Source of the DNA: Spirodela intermedia
Lineage: Eukaryota; Streptophyta; Magnoliopsida; Alismatales; Araceae
DNA length: 64,000 nt
Assembly (NCBI GenBank): GCA_902729315.2
Contig: LR746270.1
Location: 5,821,221-5,885,220 of the forward strand
Direction of reading: 5' to 3'
The position numbers were made by a program, and so were the translations under genes. The notes beneath the pieces are model-generated. The model saw only the letters and a list, made by a program, of their open reading frames with translations. It made no database searches and had not been told where the DNA came from. This document shows positions 26,201 through 38,900 of the stretch, one piece after another (within the stretch, counting starts at the first letter, position 1; every line of letters starts with the position of its first letter).

Positions 26201-29200
26201 GCAAAATTTTCAAGGCCTCGCCTATGTAATGTTGTTTCATTTGATGCTAGGTCAAATTTTTAACATGGGTTACAATTTCTTTGATCTTATGTTGTATTCT
26301 GTAATAATATTACAAAATATAATTGAAAGTTTTCCGAATATTTTTCATCACTATTTTTAAATGTTTTGGTGCCTTTTGTATTAATAATGCCATCAAATTG
26401 TTGTAACATGGACTTAAAACATTAATTATGTGAAATTAATAAGAAAATGTGCATTTATTTGTATTAATAGAATCCCCAAATACATTATATGATAGTCACT
26501 TATATGATATGTCAGTTAACATTTTTTAATGATTTTAAAATTATTTAAACTTAGGTCTTGTCTAGGTGATTTCTAGTGCCTCATCTTATGGCCCATGCGG
26601 TTAGGCAGTGATCCACCACCCTGCTCACATTTTTCAACTCAAAAATCTTGTTTCCAGGTTTAGTTTTGGCATTTTTTTTGAAAGCTGCAGACATTACCGG
26701 TGGCACATATGGAAGCTTCAATGTAAGCCTTTTATTCGGGTCTGAGTCCCCCGGGGTCTTACTGCACCAATGTTCCTGGAATCAAATCATGAGCTAGCTT
26801 CCAAGTTTTTTACCTTGAGTAATTTCCTTCCTATACTGTGTAAGGAATAAACGATTTATTAAAACCTAGTCGACATTGTACAAAACAGATGTGGCATATT
26901 TGTATCTTAAAATCGAACATCATTACGCTAATGTTAAAAGGAGAGCAATTGCTCTTGGGTGGTGCAATAAGGAGCGCGAAATTGGTCGTTAAGGCAAATT
27001 ATGCCCGAGTGTTGATTTATTGTCAGGTACAGTAAATGGTATAGCCATTTTGAAATTAAAGAAAAAATGTATTTTGATGAAATGACCATGAGATTGGAAA
27101 GATGAGACTAAAAACTCTTAGATTGAATCGCTGAATTGACAACTGAAAATTTCACAGATAGTTTTTGAATGATATAGTATATGCAAAGGTTTACATGTAA
27201 TGAACTGAACATCAGCAGCCCTATCATAATAGAAAAGGGGATGGAGTTATGAGAGGATATAATATGTGGCCTGTCTCCGTGACATTTGATGTAGTTTGAT
27301 GGAGGTATGTTGAGGAATTCATCGGATATTTGTCTATACAGATTGATTTAATGAAGATTTTTTTTATTATAACTTAGCAGTGGAAAACTAAAGTGTAATA
27401 TATCTAGACATGAGAGCATATGCCCGACCAATAGGAGATACAAAGTTGTTTGTTTGTTTGTTTATCTGCTGTTACGAAATGATTGTTCTTCATTAGTATT
27501 TGGCTGTTGCAATTTAATATCACTCATTTTCCTTTGTCTGGAGGGGTCGAAAATGTTGCATAACATTTGAATCCCACAAAATTCCCAATTTTTCATGGTA
27601 GTATTTTTTTTTTTTCGAATAACTCTCCACTCTGCACCAGTTTTAGGGTATTTATTTTCTCTCCCAGGAGTACAGAATGACCATAGTAGCCATTCATTAC
27701 TGTTGAGAACATGGGTATAACGGGAATTGAAGAATGAAGATCAGAAATGGATCGGAGGCACCCAATAATCCATCAATAGTTAGAATAAGAGATCATTCCT
27801 CAGCAAATTCATAATTGTACATAACCTTTCTGAAGGGATAGTATCATGACACAAATGACTCTGCAATGTCTGAGAAGAATAATTATGAGTACAGGGGCAG
27901 AAATGCCTTCGTTTCCATTAGGGACTCAATACCCCGATGAAAACATGATTTTTTGTCTCTTTGCTAGATTGGCCACTGGCTGGCCTTTTTCAGGCTCGAA
28001 AGAAAACTTTGGAGGTATTTATAATTTGCAATTTACCATTGTCTTCTCCTAAACGCAATCAGAGCCTCATGAACATTTACAACTCTGTTGAAGAGGCTTT
28101 GGACCCTCCCTTGAATCTGTTCTTAAATAATATTGGGCAAAAAGATGTTGAAAGTCTATGTCATTCTCAAAGCTAAATGCTCCTAAAGGAGCTGATATTG
28201 AATCAGATACCTGACGTTATAGAATGGTTACTGATGTTGAAAGGAGCTGAATTAAGGCGCAAAATTATGTGCTCCTATCAAGGAGAGAAGTCATCTAATG
28301 GCATCACAGGTGTCCCTCTGCATATTGTACATATGCCTGCTTTTTCTCTAGGACCTTACCCGTCAAGTATTTTCCTCAGCCAATGAAGACATCAGAATGT
28401 CAAACTGGAATCCCTGCTTGCCTAACTTTATGGAATCATCTTTTATCAAACTTCAAAGACTGAAAGCCGTATGCGTAAGTGTAGATATCTTTGCGATAAT
28501 TTCTATAGACTCCAATGTAACTACAGTTCCCACATCTTGGCAATCTCCAGCAAGACCAACAATCAGTTCCTTAATTTCTAGGAAGGCGTATTAGGGACTG
28601 ATCATACAGTTATACTGGTTTCCAACTGAGTATCCAAGTGCTCAATGATCATCCCTTCCTTTTCTTGTTTTTAGATCCATGCTCTATTTAATCTCCAGAC
28701 TGTGAAGTCTCATAAAGTATTATTTGTGAATTTGAAACTTGAAATGATATATTTCATTATCAACAGTGCAGTTTTGTCTTTTGGGATATTCCACCTTCTG
28801 CCCAATCTGATTAGTATAATCAGCAACGAAGCATACAATAATGCTAATTAAGTTTCTTTTTAAATTTATATTGATTCAAAAATAGTAGCAGATCTATGTT
28901 TCGGCATATTAATCACCCCCAACATACCTGAGTTGCATCTCTTCACATGTACTATTCATCTCAGGGATTTTTTGTCTTTGGTGGCTGAATGTGATGGTCG
29001 ATTAGTAGGTTTGAAATGCGAAATCCTGTTCTATGGGTCGTAGGGTTGTGTTATTCTAGGTTGTCCTCTGTAGTGTGTCGATATAGTACTTATCTCTACT
29101 CTGGATATTGCCAACTGTATCCATGATTTTAGATGCAATCCATGGCGTGTGATTATGTTCCATAAATTTGTAGAGTGTGCAAAGGGAAATAGAAGTCTTG

Positions 29201-32200
29201 ATATAATCAACACCTGAACTTTCAATAAGGCACTACTCGCCAAATGGTTCCAGCCTTTGGAAACAGAGGATTATGGGGAGAACTCATATAGCAGAAGTAA
29301 TGTAGAAGAGTCATATGATGGGACCTTAATCTTAAAATTTCTACTAATATCTCTTGAGTGTGGAAAGATATTCCACAGGCTACAGACATTGTAATGTACG
29401 GATATTTGTCTTTGAAATGGCCAGATACTGTTTTGGAAGGACTGGTGTTATGAAACTACATCATTCTAAAATGATTTCAGAGTAGCAGAAAATCTGCTCT
29501 TAACTGTTGTTGAGCCTTTTAATGTACACGAGAGAGGATTGGTGTCTAGGATTTAGAGGGAATATTTCTCATGAAGTGGCAAAATAGTTCGTACCTCTTG
29601 TTGCTTTACTTGCTGGACCATCGCTGCATAGGTCAGAAGTAGATTAGGAAGAAGGCCATTTGACTCAGCGTATCTCACTATTAATGATGGGGCTATCAAA
29701 CACCATGATAATCATCTAGTTCAGAGAGTTTCTTTCCCTTTGAAAGTGAAACTCTTGTTGTGGTGTCTAACCTAGGTGCTTCTTGCTTGTGATTGAGTAG
29801 CCACCTATTTAGACAAGGGGAGCACTTTCTGCTGTCTGCGTGGGAGATGAAGAGGAAGACATGGTTCACCAGTTCTTTAGGTGCTCCTTCATAGGGTATA
29901 TTAGACAAAAGATGTTCATCACAATAACCACTAAGAGCTGGTTCCTGGAGCTATGAAAGTGGTATTGCGATGAGGAGAGCAGAGCTGGAGTATTGAGGGG
30001 ATTTTATTGTGTAATGGCTCATATTTTCTGTGGCTTCATAATGTCAGTTAAGAGTAACCGCATTGTAGCCATATCAGCAGCTTGGTGGATCTTTTCTATC
30101 TTTGCTAATGTGCAAGAGTGGCCAGGAGTTGCTTGGTGGAGTCATCCATTTTGAGAAAACGAAATTGTGACAGTTGTATGTAGGGTCCTCTTCTGCACTT
30201 CGTGGTGTTATGTTAGATCGTTTTTTCTTCTTTTGGGAGCTAAATCTTATGCGGTGTATGGTTTTTCTTCCTTTACTGTTAACGATCACTTGCCATTATT
30301 AATTTTCAAGAAAAAATAAAAAAACTATTGTGAATTCTATGGCGAATTTATGCGGTAGTCTTCAGCAAGGCGAATTCTATGGATTTTTTAATTTTTGTTA
30401 TGACTATGTTGACTTCTTGCAAAAAAAATCCCTTAACTCAGAATCCTCGTAAATATTGCTTCTAAATATGATCATCGTAATATCCCTTTCTGATATAACG
30501 TCTTTCTGGGTTTACAGTTTAGGATCTGCAAGAGCTGTTAACAGGCGGTACATTAGTGATTGTGTTCCCCTTAAAATACGCATGCAAGCTTCAGCAGGTT
30601 TTGTTAGTGCAAGTGCACTCGGAATGGCTTGTGGTCCTGCTCTCGCTGGGTTGCTTCAAACTAATTTCAAGATTTATTCTTTGACATTTAATCAAGCCAC
30701 CCTACCAGGATGGCTTATGGCCATTGCATGGCTCATTTATTTAGTTTGGTTGTGGATTTCATTTAAGGAGCCCATCCGTGAGACTGATGATAACCACACC
30801 CAGAATGAACATTTTTCAGGTAAGGGGTTTTTCACCCTTAAAAGTTCTGTATCTTTAAGTATAATATATGGTATGTTGGTTGAAATGATTTTTTTTGTGT
30901 TTCTTTTCTTTCCTATGTTTTCGTGATCTCCAACTCCGTGCATTGGCTTTTGAATGGATCTCATGAACATTTGTGAATCAGGACTATTTGCTTTTAAAAA
31001 AAATGCTTTTTCGTGTACGATTTTCTTTTATAATGGAATGAATCCTTTTAGTTACTTGACTCCATCTGTTGTTTCTATTAAAAGGATTTGGCAGATGATA
31101 CTAATGAACATATACAAAACCAGTGAAGATTTTAAACTTAAAGAGGTTTAAATAAGAGTTTCAAAAAACTCTGTGGCATATATGTTTATCATTTAGCGAT
31201 TTTCATTTCTAACTAAAAGTTTTGCATCTGAAACAAATTTAATAGCGCATAACACCCATTCAATTGAATAACTGAGAAAAGCAAGAAGGATTGAACGCGT
31301 TTTCTTTCTTAGATCTGAAGTTTGGTCGTCTTGCATTGATTATCTTGAAAAAAATAATCCTATTTGGCGATAGGAGATCTTCGGGGTGTTTTCTGGATAA
31401 GTGGTATTATAACATAAAATATAAACCCTTTTGCATTGTTGACTTTTAGGATGTTCAACTGCATTGGGAATCATCCTTGAAAACAGAGACTAATCTAAAC
31501 AGTTTTACAGTTATGTGTGCATAAATGTTACATCATCAATGCATGCATTTCTCTGTGTCCAAGGATGTAGAGAGTTATACTCCTTAGAAAAACCTAGAGG
31601 TAACCATCGAGTGGCAAATTGTTTTAATGTTTTTTGGTAGATTGGTGCTTTAATTAGAATACGATATGCTGTCAATGGATAGAAATTGGTTAGTTACGGA
31701 ATTGTATATCTATGCCACCAGGAGATGTGGAAAGTGAGCAAGTAGAGAGCAGTCTTGTGCAGCCTTTACTTTTAACGTCAGAAGAGAAGCAAGATGGCAT
31801 CAATGAAGAGAGAGATTATGAAGACAGTGAAGAAACATCTGAAGATTCACGCGGACCTGCAACCTCGATTCGATCTGCGTATAGACTACTCACACCATCT
31901 GTGAAGGTTCAGTGCTTGTTCTAAATTTCCTGTGTTCCTTATTAGTAAATTTAACTTTTATGGAAAGTTCTGTGGAATAAATCATAATCATGTTTCTTAT
32001 TGTGATGAAGTTAATTACAAACACTCGCTGTGAAATTTAGTTTGTCCTTGGTTTTGTCTTGTGAAATGTATGTGTTGGAAGTTTTTTCCAGAAGTATGCC
32101 ACAGCGTATTTATCTCCATGAAACTCTTAGCATCTTCTTTTCTCAGTGTGGTTCTCTTTATTGTAGGGTATAGTTTTTGTACTGTTTGGACGCTGGATAA

Positions 32201-35081
32201 CCCAATTTTCTCTTCTGCCAAATGGACGAAAACACTAGTGAAAGCCACATAACCCAAGATTGTTTCCCCCTACAGACAAAACCATAAATTTAATCCGTGG
32301 ATTATCCTATATCAACTGTTGCCTTTTTGCCAGGACTGTCCTGGAATGATTATTCTGCACATTTTTAAAGATTAACTGATATATGTACGGTGAAGGGGAA
32401 CTTGTCTCTTTTGTTGGCAGGAATCAATATCTTGAGCACAGCCCATTGTAATGTTTACATCTTTTTTTTCCACAGAAGAACGTAAGTTAAGTGCATATAA
32501 TATTAGTTTGTACATAGTCTTGCTACCGAAACTGCTTCTCATCTTTTCCCATTTTGTCTTTATATTCATTGTCGGTATGAGTTCGATCCGAAATATTGTG
32601 ATTGCCTAAAAAGTCTTCACAACACGATATGTCTATTGACTAGGACATTTTAGTCTCCAGGGATAAAAACGTAGAAAAGTCAATAACATTTTTTCAATGA
32701 ATACATGCTTGAAGTGACTTTCATCTTTTTCTTAAGTGGGTAGAGGACCATATGTTTACTAAAAAAGAAAATAGGAGAGGAATGTACATGTGTGTGTTAG
32801 TTTTGATGTGTCATACTGGTTGAATTATGAATGCTGTAAGCTCTCAGAAAACAGTCATCCGCTGTGCTCTACACCAAGGTTGTGGAGGCTATACTAGTAC
32901 CCACAGTACTGAAAGTAGCAAATCCGTCACGCATCTCTTTTAGAAATGTCTCACCTTCCCTCTGACCGTGTCACAGAAACAAGTTAACTCTTATTGACTT
33001 CTATCACTGCAGTGACCCAGAAGGTCAATTGGAGGATACCGACCAAATCTTACAGCCAACTTTCAGGATCAAATGATTGTCATCCTTAGAGTGACGTTGG
33101 AAAGCCACGTCTTCCCAGAATTTATCGAGTCATTTCCCATAATGGTGCTGGTGACACATGAAATGGGCATTCTTCTAAATGCGCCCCCCCCCCGCCCCCC
33201 AACCACACACACACACGTCAAATGGAAATCAATGGTGGCAGTGCACATTTCTTCGCTTTTAAGGCACTCCAAAGAGTATCATACCAATCCAAAATTTCCT
33301 TCAAGCCACAATAGATTCAGATACTGGCTCTTTGCTCCGCAAAATATTTTCAGACTTTGTCAAATGAAGTTTTTTTCGAATATGTTCTCCCTGAAGGGAA
33401 TTTCTTGTGGGTACAAACTTAAAGCCTGTGCTGTGTATTTGAATATAGAGGCAACGTCTTTGGCTAGATTTGACATCACTAATGTAAAAGGTGTCTACCT
33501 TCATTCTTCTTCAAGGGTCCTGGCTTTTGATGAACTTAATGTAATTCCAATATTTTTGCTAATTTAATTTGACAGTATTCGCAAATATTGTGTACAAGAC
33601 AGAAAATTTATAGCGAAAAAATTATATTTAAACTTCTATTACAACTTTTTGGCATTTTTACTTTTTATTTTGGTTAATCTATCATCAATCTTTTGACTCC
33701 CTCAAGAAAAGAAAAAAAAAAGAAAATTTATGTTCATTAGGTATATGAACAAAATGCAGGTACAGTGTGTGCCAACTATTGGTACATGTCGTGGACAACA
33801 TCCTGTAGGGAGGATTACTTCCTGTGGAAATTCTCTCCATAGGACGCTCTCTACTATGCAAGTGGCTCTTATTGAGGCTTGTTGAGACAACAGCAATAGT
33901 TAAAGTAATCAGATGCTTCAATTCTGATTCAAAACAAAAGCAAAAGTACTGAGTCTGGAAGTCCTTGCCTTTGCCTCATATATCTTTCATCTCATTCAAA
34001 AGTGTAAATTCACGTTGATGGTCTTTAGATGGTACGGATTAGCATCTAGTTCATTAGTTTCATTGGGGAACAATCTTTATGAAAACGTTTAAGAAGTTGA
34101 TTGGAGGAAAGATATTTGCCCTTAATCTCTTTGCAAACAATAGCATTAAAGAGGATAACGAATGATGGTTCCCTCCTTTTATTTGAATATTTGGTTCTAG
34201 ACATATGTGTGTGCGTGTTCATGCTTATCAAGGTCAAAGAAACCCTCGTTTCCCTTATAATATTCCACCATATTAGCAAAGCCTGCTTCTGATCTTTGGT
34301 TGCCTTGTATGTTTCCAGGTACAACTATTGATTTATTTCATGCTGAAATATGCTATGGAGATCTTGCTATCAGAGTCGAGCGTCGTCACATTGTACTACT
34401 TTGGTTGGACGACCAGTGCGGTGGCAATTTTTCTCGCATGCCTCGGGTTAACTGTTCTCCCAGTGAACGTCATTGTTGGCAGCTACGTCAGCAACATGTT
34501 CGAGGACAGGTGGGCAGATGCATGCACGCTGCATGCTGGCATTTCTTGCTATGCGTTCGTTCGGTGCGTAGTTGATTCACGTGGCTGACGGTCGGTGACA
34601 ATTTCCCTTTCAGGCAAATTTTATTGGCTTCCGAAATTACGGTATGTGCTGGTATCCTCCTCAGCTTCCATATTACCAACCGATACTCCGTGCCCCAGTA
34701 TGTGTCCTCTGCACTTATCACGTTCGTTGCCGCAGAAGTTCTTGAAGGTATAATGATATCGAAGGTTCACATCGATACTGAGCAGTTCTTGAAGGTCAAC
34801 ACCTCTGACCCTTTTGCCTCGCCCCCACCTCGTCAAATGCAGGCGTGAATTTGTCGCTGCTCTCGCGGGTCATGTCCTCTCGGCTGGCCCGGGGGACGTA
34901 CAACGGGGGGCTTCTGTCGACCGAGGCTGGGACCATCGCGCGGGTAGTTGCCGATGGGACCATCACGCTGGCGGGCTACTTGGGCGAGGGCAAGCTTCTC
35001 AATGTGACCCTGCTTCCGTCCCTGTTCATCTGCGTCGCATCCATCGTCGCCACCTGCTTGACGTACAACTCTATGTACTGA
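20221..35081 (+). CDS. SPX-MFS vacuolar phosphate transporter (PHT5/VPT type)
   Basis: Ten coding exons: 20221-20273, 23379-23499, 24768-25079, 25310-25414, 25580-26034, 30518-30819, 31722-31906, 34319-34509, 34614-34747, 34843-35081. All joins keep phase and give 698 residues, the usual family length. Residues 1 to about 160 form an SPX domain ([34 protein letters not shown], then the FKHV end), which senses inositol pyrophosphates. From about residue 248 ([18 protein letters not shown]) a major facilitator superfamily permease follows, with [14 protein letters not shown] after the first TM block, an acidic central loop in exon 31722-31906, and a final TM set ending TYNSMY. Known members sit in the tonoplast and load phosphate into the vacuole. 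The last exons are much more GC-rich than the first. The exon 31722-31906 donor is weak (AAG|GTTCAG). Confidence 0.95.
23909..23984. repeat. 38-bp tandem duplication in SPX-MFS intron
   Basis: Two adjacent 38-bp units (23909-23946 and 23947-23984) differ at two positions. Both contain gcaaaccttcataccatact. The high identity implies a recent duplication. Confidence 0.95.
29215..30160 (+). mobile_element. Dead LINE (L1-type) 3' fragment in SPX-MFS intron 6
   Basis: Broken reading frames on the plus strand match the C-terminal part of plant LINE ORF2: [10 protein letters not shown] near 29220-29250, [14 protein letters not shown] near 29728-29770, and a zinc-binding-RT-like [14 protein letters not shown] near 29850-29890. 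Frames shift and stops interrupt. It lies in the 4.5-kb intron 26035-30517 in the same orientation as the host gene. The left limit is uncertain; decayed LINE sequence may start earlier. Confidence 0.7.
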
Positions 35082-35948
35082 GAAATCCGCCACAGGTTGG
35101 TTGGCCCCCTCAAGACGACCCTAAAATGAAATGAAGTATCCGTAGATAAGATTACCGGTGGATGTGGCTCATCTTGTATACAACGGTTGAGTATCTCGAT
35201 TCCATTGATTCAATCAACTGTATTTTTTTCTCCCCAGCTCCTTGGATTGTATTGTGGGGGCTGTGCTTCTACCCAAACTCTTTTGTAATAATTTTTGGCG
35301 AGTGTTCAAAATAAAGTATGGGTTGTGTTATATTCTTGGATGACATCAGCAATACCTTATGTCTTTCCAAATTCTTCTCTCTCTCTCTCTCTCTCTCCCA
35401 TTCATCCGGCCCTTCCCAAGTCCAAGCTTTGAAAAAAGAAAAGAAAACTGGACTGGACTTGGCCTGTTGATACTCTTGAACATATTTTCTCACACGGTAA
35501 TAAAAACGTTGAGGAGAGTCCAGTTTTCATAAAGATTGTTCCCAAGTCTGCAAGTCCCTCCCTCTCTCTCTCTCTCTCAAAAGGCGTAGGAAACTCTGGA
35601 ACACGAACCAAGCAATCAGGGCTCATTGGAGTTCATTTTTTATGCAAAAGTAATAATAAAGTAGCTTCCGCATAATTTTTAATGATATAGTTTCATGTTT
35701 TTTATTGGGCCTTAAAGAAAGCAGACCCATAAACGAGAGAGCTCGTTCTTTCCTAGCTGATTGCCAATTCCGGCCCAGTTACAGCCACGCACTGCCGACC
35801 CAGAGCAGAGCGTACGCAGAAAACATAAGCCTGGTTAGTTGTCTTCACTCCCTCTTTCTCTCTCTCTTCTTCAGAGCGTCGACTCTGTCACGCAGAGGGA
35901 GCAGAGAGGGAAGGTAAAGCGAGGGGAAAGAGGAGAAGGGGAGGGGAG
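35082..35948. other. SPX-MFS 3' UTR and GET3 promoter/leader
   Basis: Starts with the SPX-MFS 3' UTR containing AATAAA. Two CT runs follow (35376-35398, 35562-35578). The last 130 bases are CT-rich then very G/A-rich and are taken as the GET3 leader. No additional gene is seen. Confidence 0.6.
35310..35315 (+). terminator. Poly(A) signal AATAAA of SPX-MFS
   Basis: Canonical AATAAA 229 bp after the stop codon, followed by T/G-rich sequence. Plausible polyadenylation signal; plant signals are loose, so others may be used. Confidence 0.55.
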
Positions 35949-38900
35949 ATGGAGGCGGAGGGGGGGACGCCCGAGGGGACGGTGCGAAACCTTTTGACGC
36001 AGAAGAGCCTGAAGTGGGTATTCGTCGGGGGAAAGGGGGGAGTGGGAAAGACGACGTGCAGTTCGATCTTGTCGATCCTGCTGGCAACCGAGCGGCAGTC
36101 TGTTCTCATCATATCCACTGACCCTGCTCACAACCTGAGCGACGCCTTCCAGCAGCGGTTCACTAAGATCCCCACTCTTGTCAATGGCTTTACCAACCTC
36201 TACGCTATGGTAAACTAGCCGGTGAACGATGCGGACTGCCGGTAGAAATCAAAATCGGACATAATCACCGGCTTTCCACGATTTCTTCATGAATTTCGTG
36301 TTTATCGCCCGATCTCTTCTCGCTTCTATCTCCTGGACCGCATTTATTATTATCTTTTGGTTTTTGACCCTTTATCACTGACTTCGAATTCATTGGTTGG
36401 GTTATATTTATGGGTTTTTCCTCCATCTCCCAGCACGTATGTCAGCATTTGGCGCCATTCACTGGATCAGGGGAGATCAAATAACATCTGTTCGTAGGGT
36501 TATTAAATAGACTCGTGAAAAATAATCATTAGATGGTCCAGGAATCATGACACTACATCAGACATTATTCGCTTTTGCACCTTACTTCGTTGGAAGCCCC
36601 TACGATGTATAGGTTCATTCGGTGCTACACATTTATTTATTTATTTTTCTATCATAAAACTTGCACTTAAAATTTTTTTGAGGGAACAGAGCACCGCCGT
36701 GCCGTATCTAGGTTAATTAATACAATATGGTCACGCCTAAAAACGTGACGGTTTGTAAAACCTCTTTCGGCTCTCCAGCGTCTCAAATGGGCTTTGAGGC
36801 CATATCTTGGTTCAGAAAATGGGAGCTTTTCAGCTTTATTGAAATAATCAAGAGAATCACTTGATTCCGATGCATTGTTACATCTGTTGGCATATATGGC
36901 TTTTCCCATTAGGGATTGGTCCCCCAGCATTTAAGCATCAATTATACATGATATGAATGGGTCTTAAGGGATATCACCAAACTAGGAATATTAGTTAAAA
37001 TCTTCCACTCCAACACCAACTCGGCCATAGATTTTGTGATTTTTACAATAGGTTAAACAGAGGCTTTGATATTATTCCTATTCCTAGTTCATCTGGATGA
37101 TAAGGATGCTGGGATTGCAGGGGTGTTTTTTCTTTCATGTATTGTGTGCCCTTTAAAAGCTAATTTATTACTGTTTGAATTACTTCTTTCTTGCATTCCT
37201 TTTAACTTCAATACACCCATACCCAGAAAAGTTCCTGTGTTATCATTTCTATTTATCTACCTTATGCCTATCATTTTTTCTTCTGATCTGCCCGCCTGTG
37301 ATCACTTGGTATGAAAATCCTGCTTCCCTCATGTAAGAGTCCTCTTCAGTTTGACAATTCACTTCCATGCAGGAAGTAGACCCCAAGGTTGAGAGTGATG
37401 AGCTGCCAAATATAGAAGGGATGGATAGCTTTCTTTCTGAGCTGACAAATGCAATTCCTGGGATTGATGAGGCTATGAGTTTTGCTGAGATGCTAAAGTG
37501 AGTATTTTTCATCATTGTATTTTATTTGGGAGTTACTATTCTTCCCTCTCTATTTTTTGGTTCCACTGGACATGTTATAGTGGGATGCTTTACCTATGGA
37601 ACTCTTTTTCCTGCGATAGTAAAAATCAAACAACTGATATATTTTTCTTGCTTGAGTTTATTGCTTTATCGTCCCAAGTCTATTGTAACCTTGAGAAAAT
37701 GGGGCATTGTTGTTTTTTTTTTCTATCGTTCTTTCTTTAATTCCTTTCTGGTGATCTGGCCATCTAGGTAAAGAATTAGTAATGATCAGTCATGGAAGAG
37801 GAAGAAGCATGATTGAGTTGAAAAAGAAAGACAAGAAGATACGTAAAAAAAATTCATAATGCATATTATAAAATGCTACCATTTGACAAAAGGTCTTATC
37901 CCTAAAGTGAGTTCACTAAACTCCCCTGTCCAACTTAGTTGTCACATGGACGGGAAATATCATGTGAATGTGTTTGCTTTCGTTTTGAGTTACGTTGAAA
38001 TGTATTAAATTATGTTTTGTTTCTTTATTGTTGTGCTTACCTATGACCAGCTAATAATTTCTTCCCTGTACCTAGCTGTAGAAATTTAGAACTTACAGAG
38101 TCTTGAAGTCATAATGTTATTAGGCTCCTTGGCCTTTCGGGCACTAATGAAACTTTTGGGCATCCTTCTCAACACATGGCAATGTCGGATACATGTAAAT
38201 CGTATTGACTTATGCTTTTAGTGTTTGAATTCAAATGGCTTCCATGTAATCCGACTATAAAATATTGTCAAAACATAGGAGAGTTATGAACAAATTGTCT
38301 AGCTTTTTTATGAAAATCTTCTACTCCCTTGACTTATCTCGGGCATGATTTAAATAATCCCATGTTGTCGTATCCCCTTTCATGAGGTCATATTCTACTG
38401 CGAAATATTTGGTCTGCCATATGTTCACACCAACACGAAGCACTCATTGTTGTTCTATCAAGGATTAAAAAAACTTGTTGTCAGACTTTATCGAGTGAAA
38501 GTCGTGCTGGCCACTGTACTTATGACAGTTCTGGGGAAATTTTGGATAATCGGACTATATTTGCACGAGCATACTTAAATCGAGTGCCAGCAGATGGCAT
38601 GATCTCGCTGCCTTTGATATGAACTATTTGCAAAGACTGGGAACTGTTTGATGTGTGGTCCCTTGGTACATGAGCATAAAACCTGGGTAAAATTTGCCAT
38701 CTGGTTTCATGGGCTGTCTATCTTTGTAGATAACACTTGTAGTTCGTGAAAGAAAGTGGAATATCCTTTGAAGTGTTTTGTCCTTGCATTAGGATTCTTA
38801 CTAGAGATCAAGCAGAAGCAACTTCAGAAAACAAGCCTTCAACTCTGCCCTTTAGAATAGTTGATGAGACATGGACGTGTTGTCTTTCACAGTATCCATT

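Noticed and set aside
33180-33215. Poly-C/CA tract considered as a regulatory i-motif
   Set aside because: Simple low-complexity sequence deep in an intron, similar to poly-C runs at 42851 and 51160; no further support.
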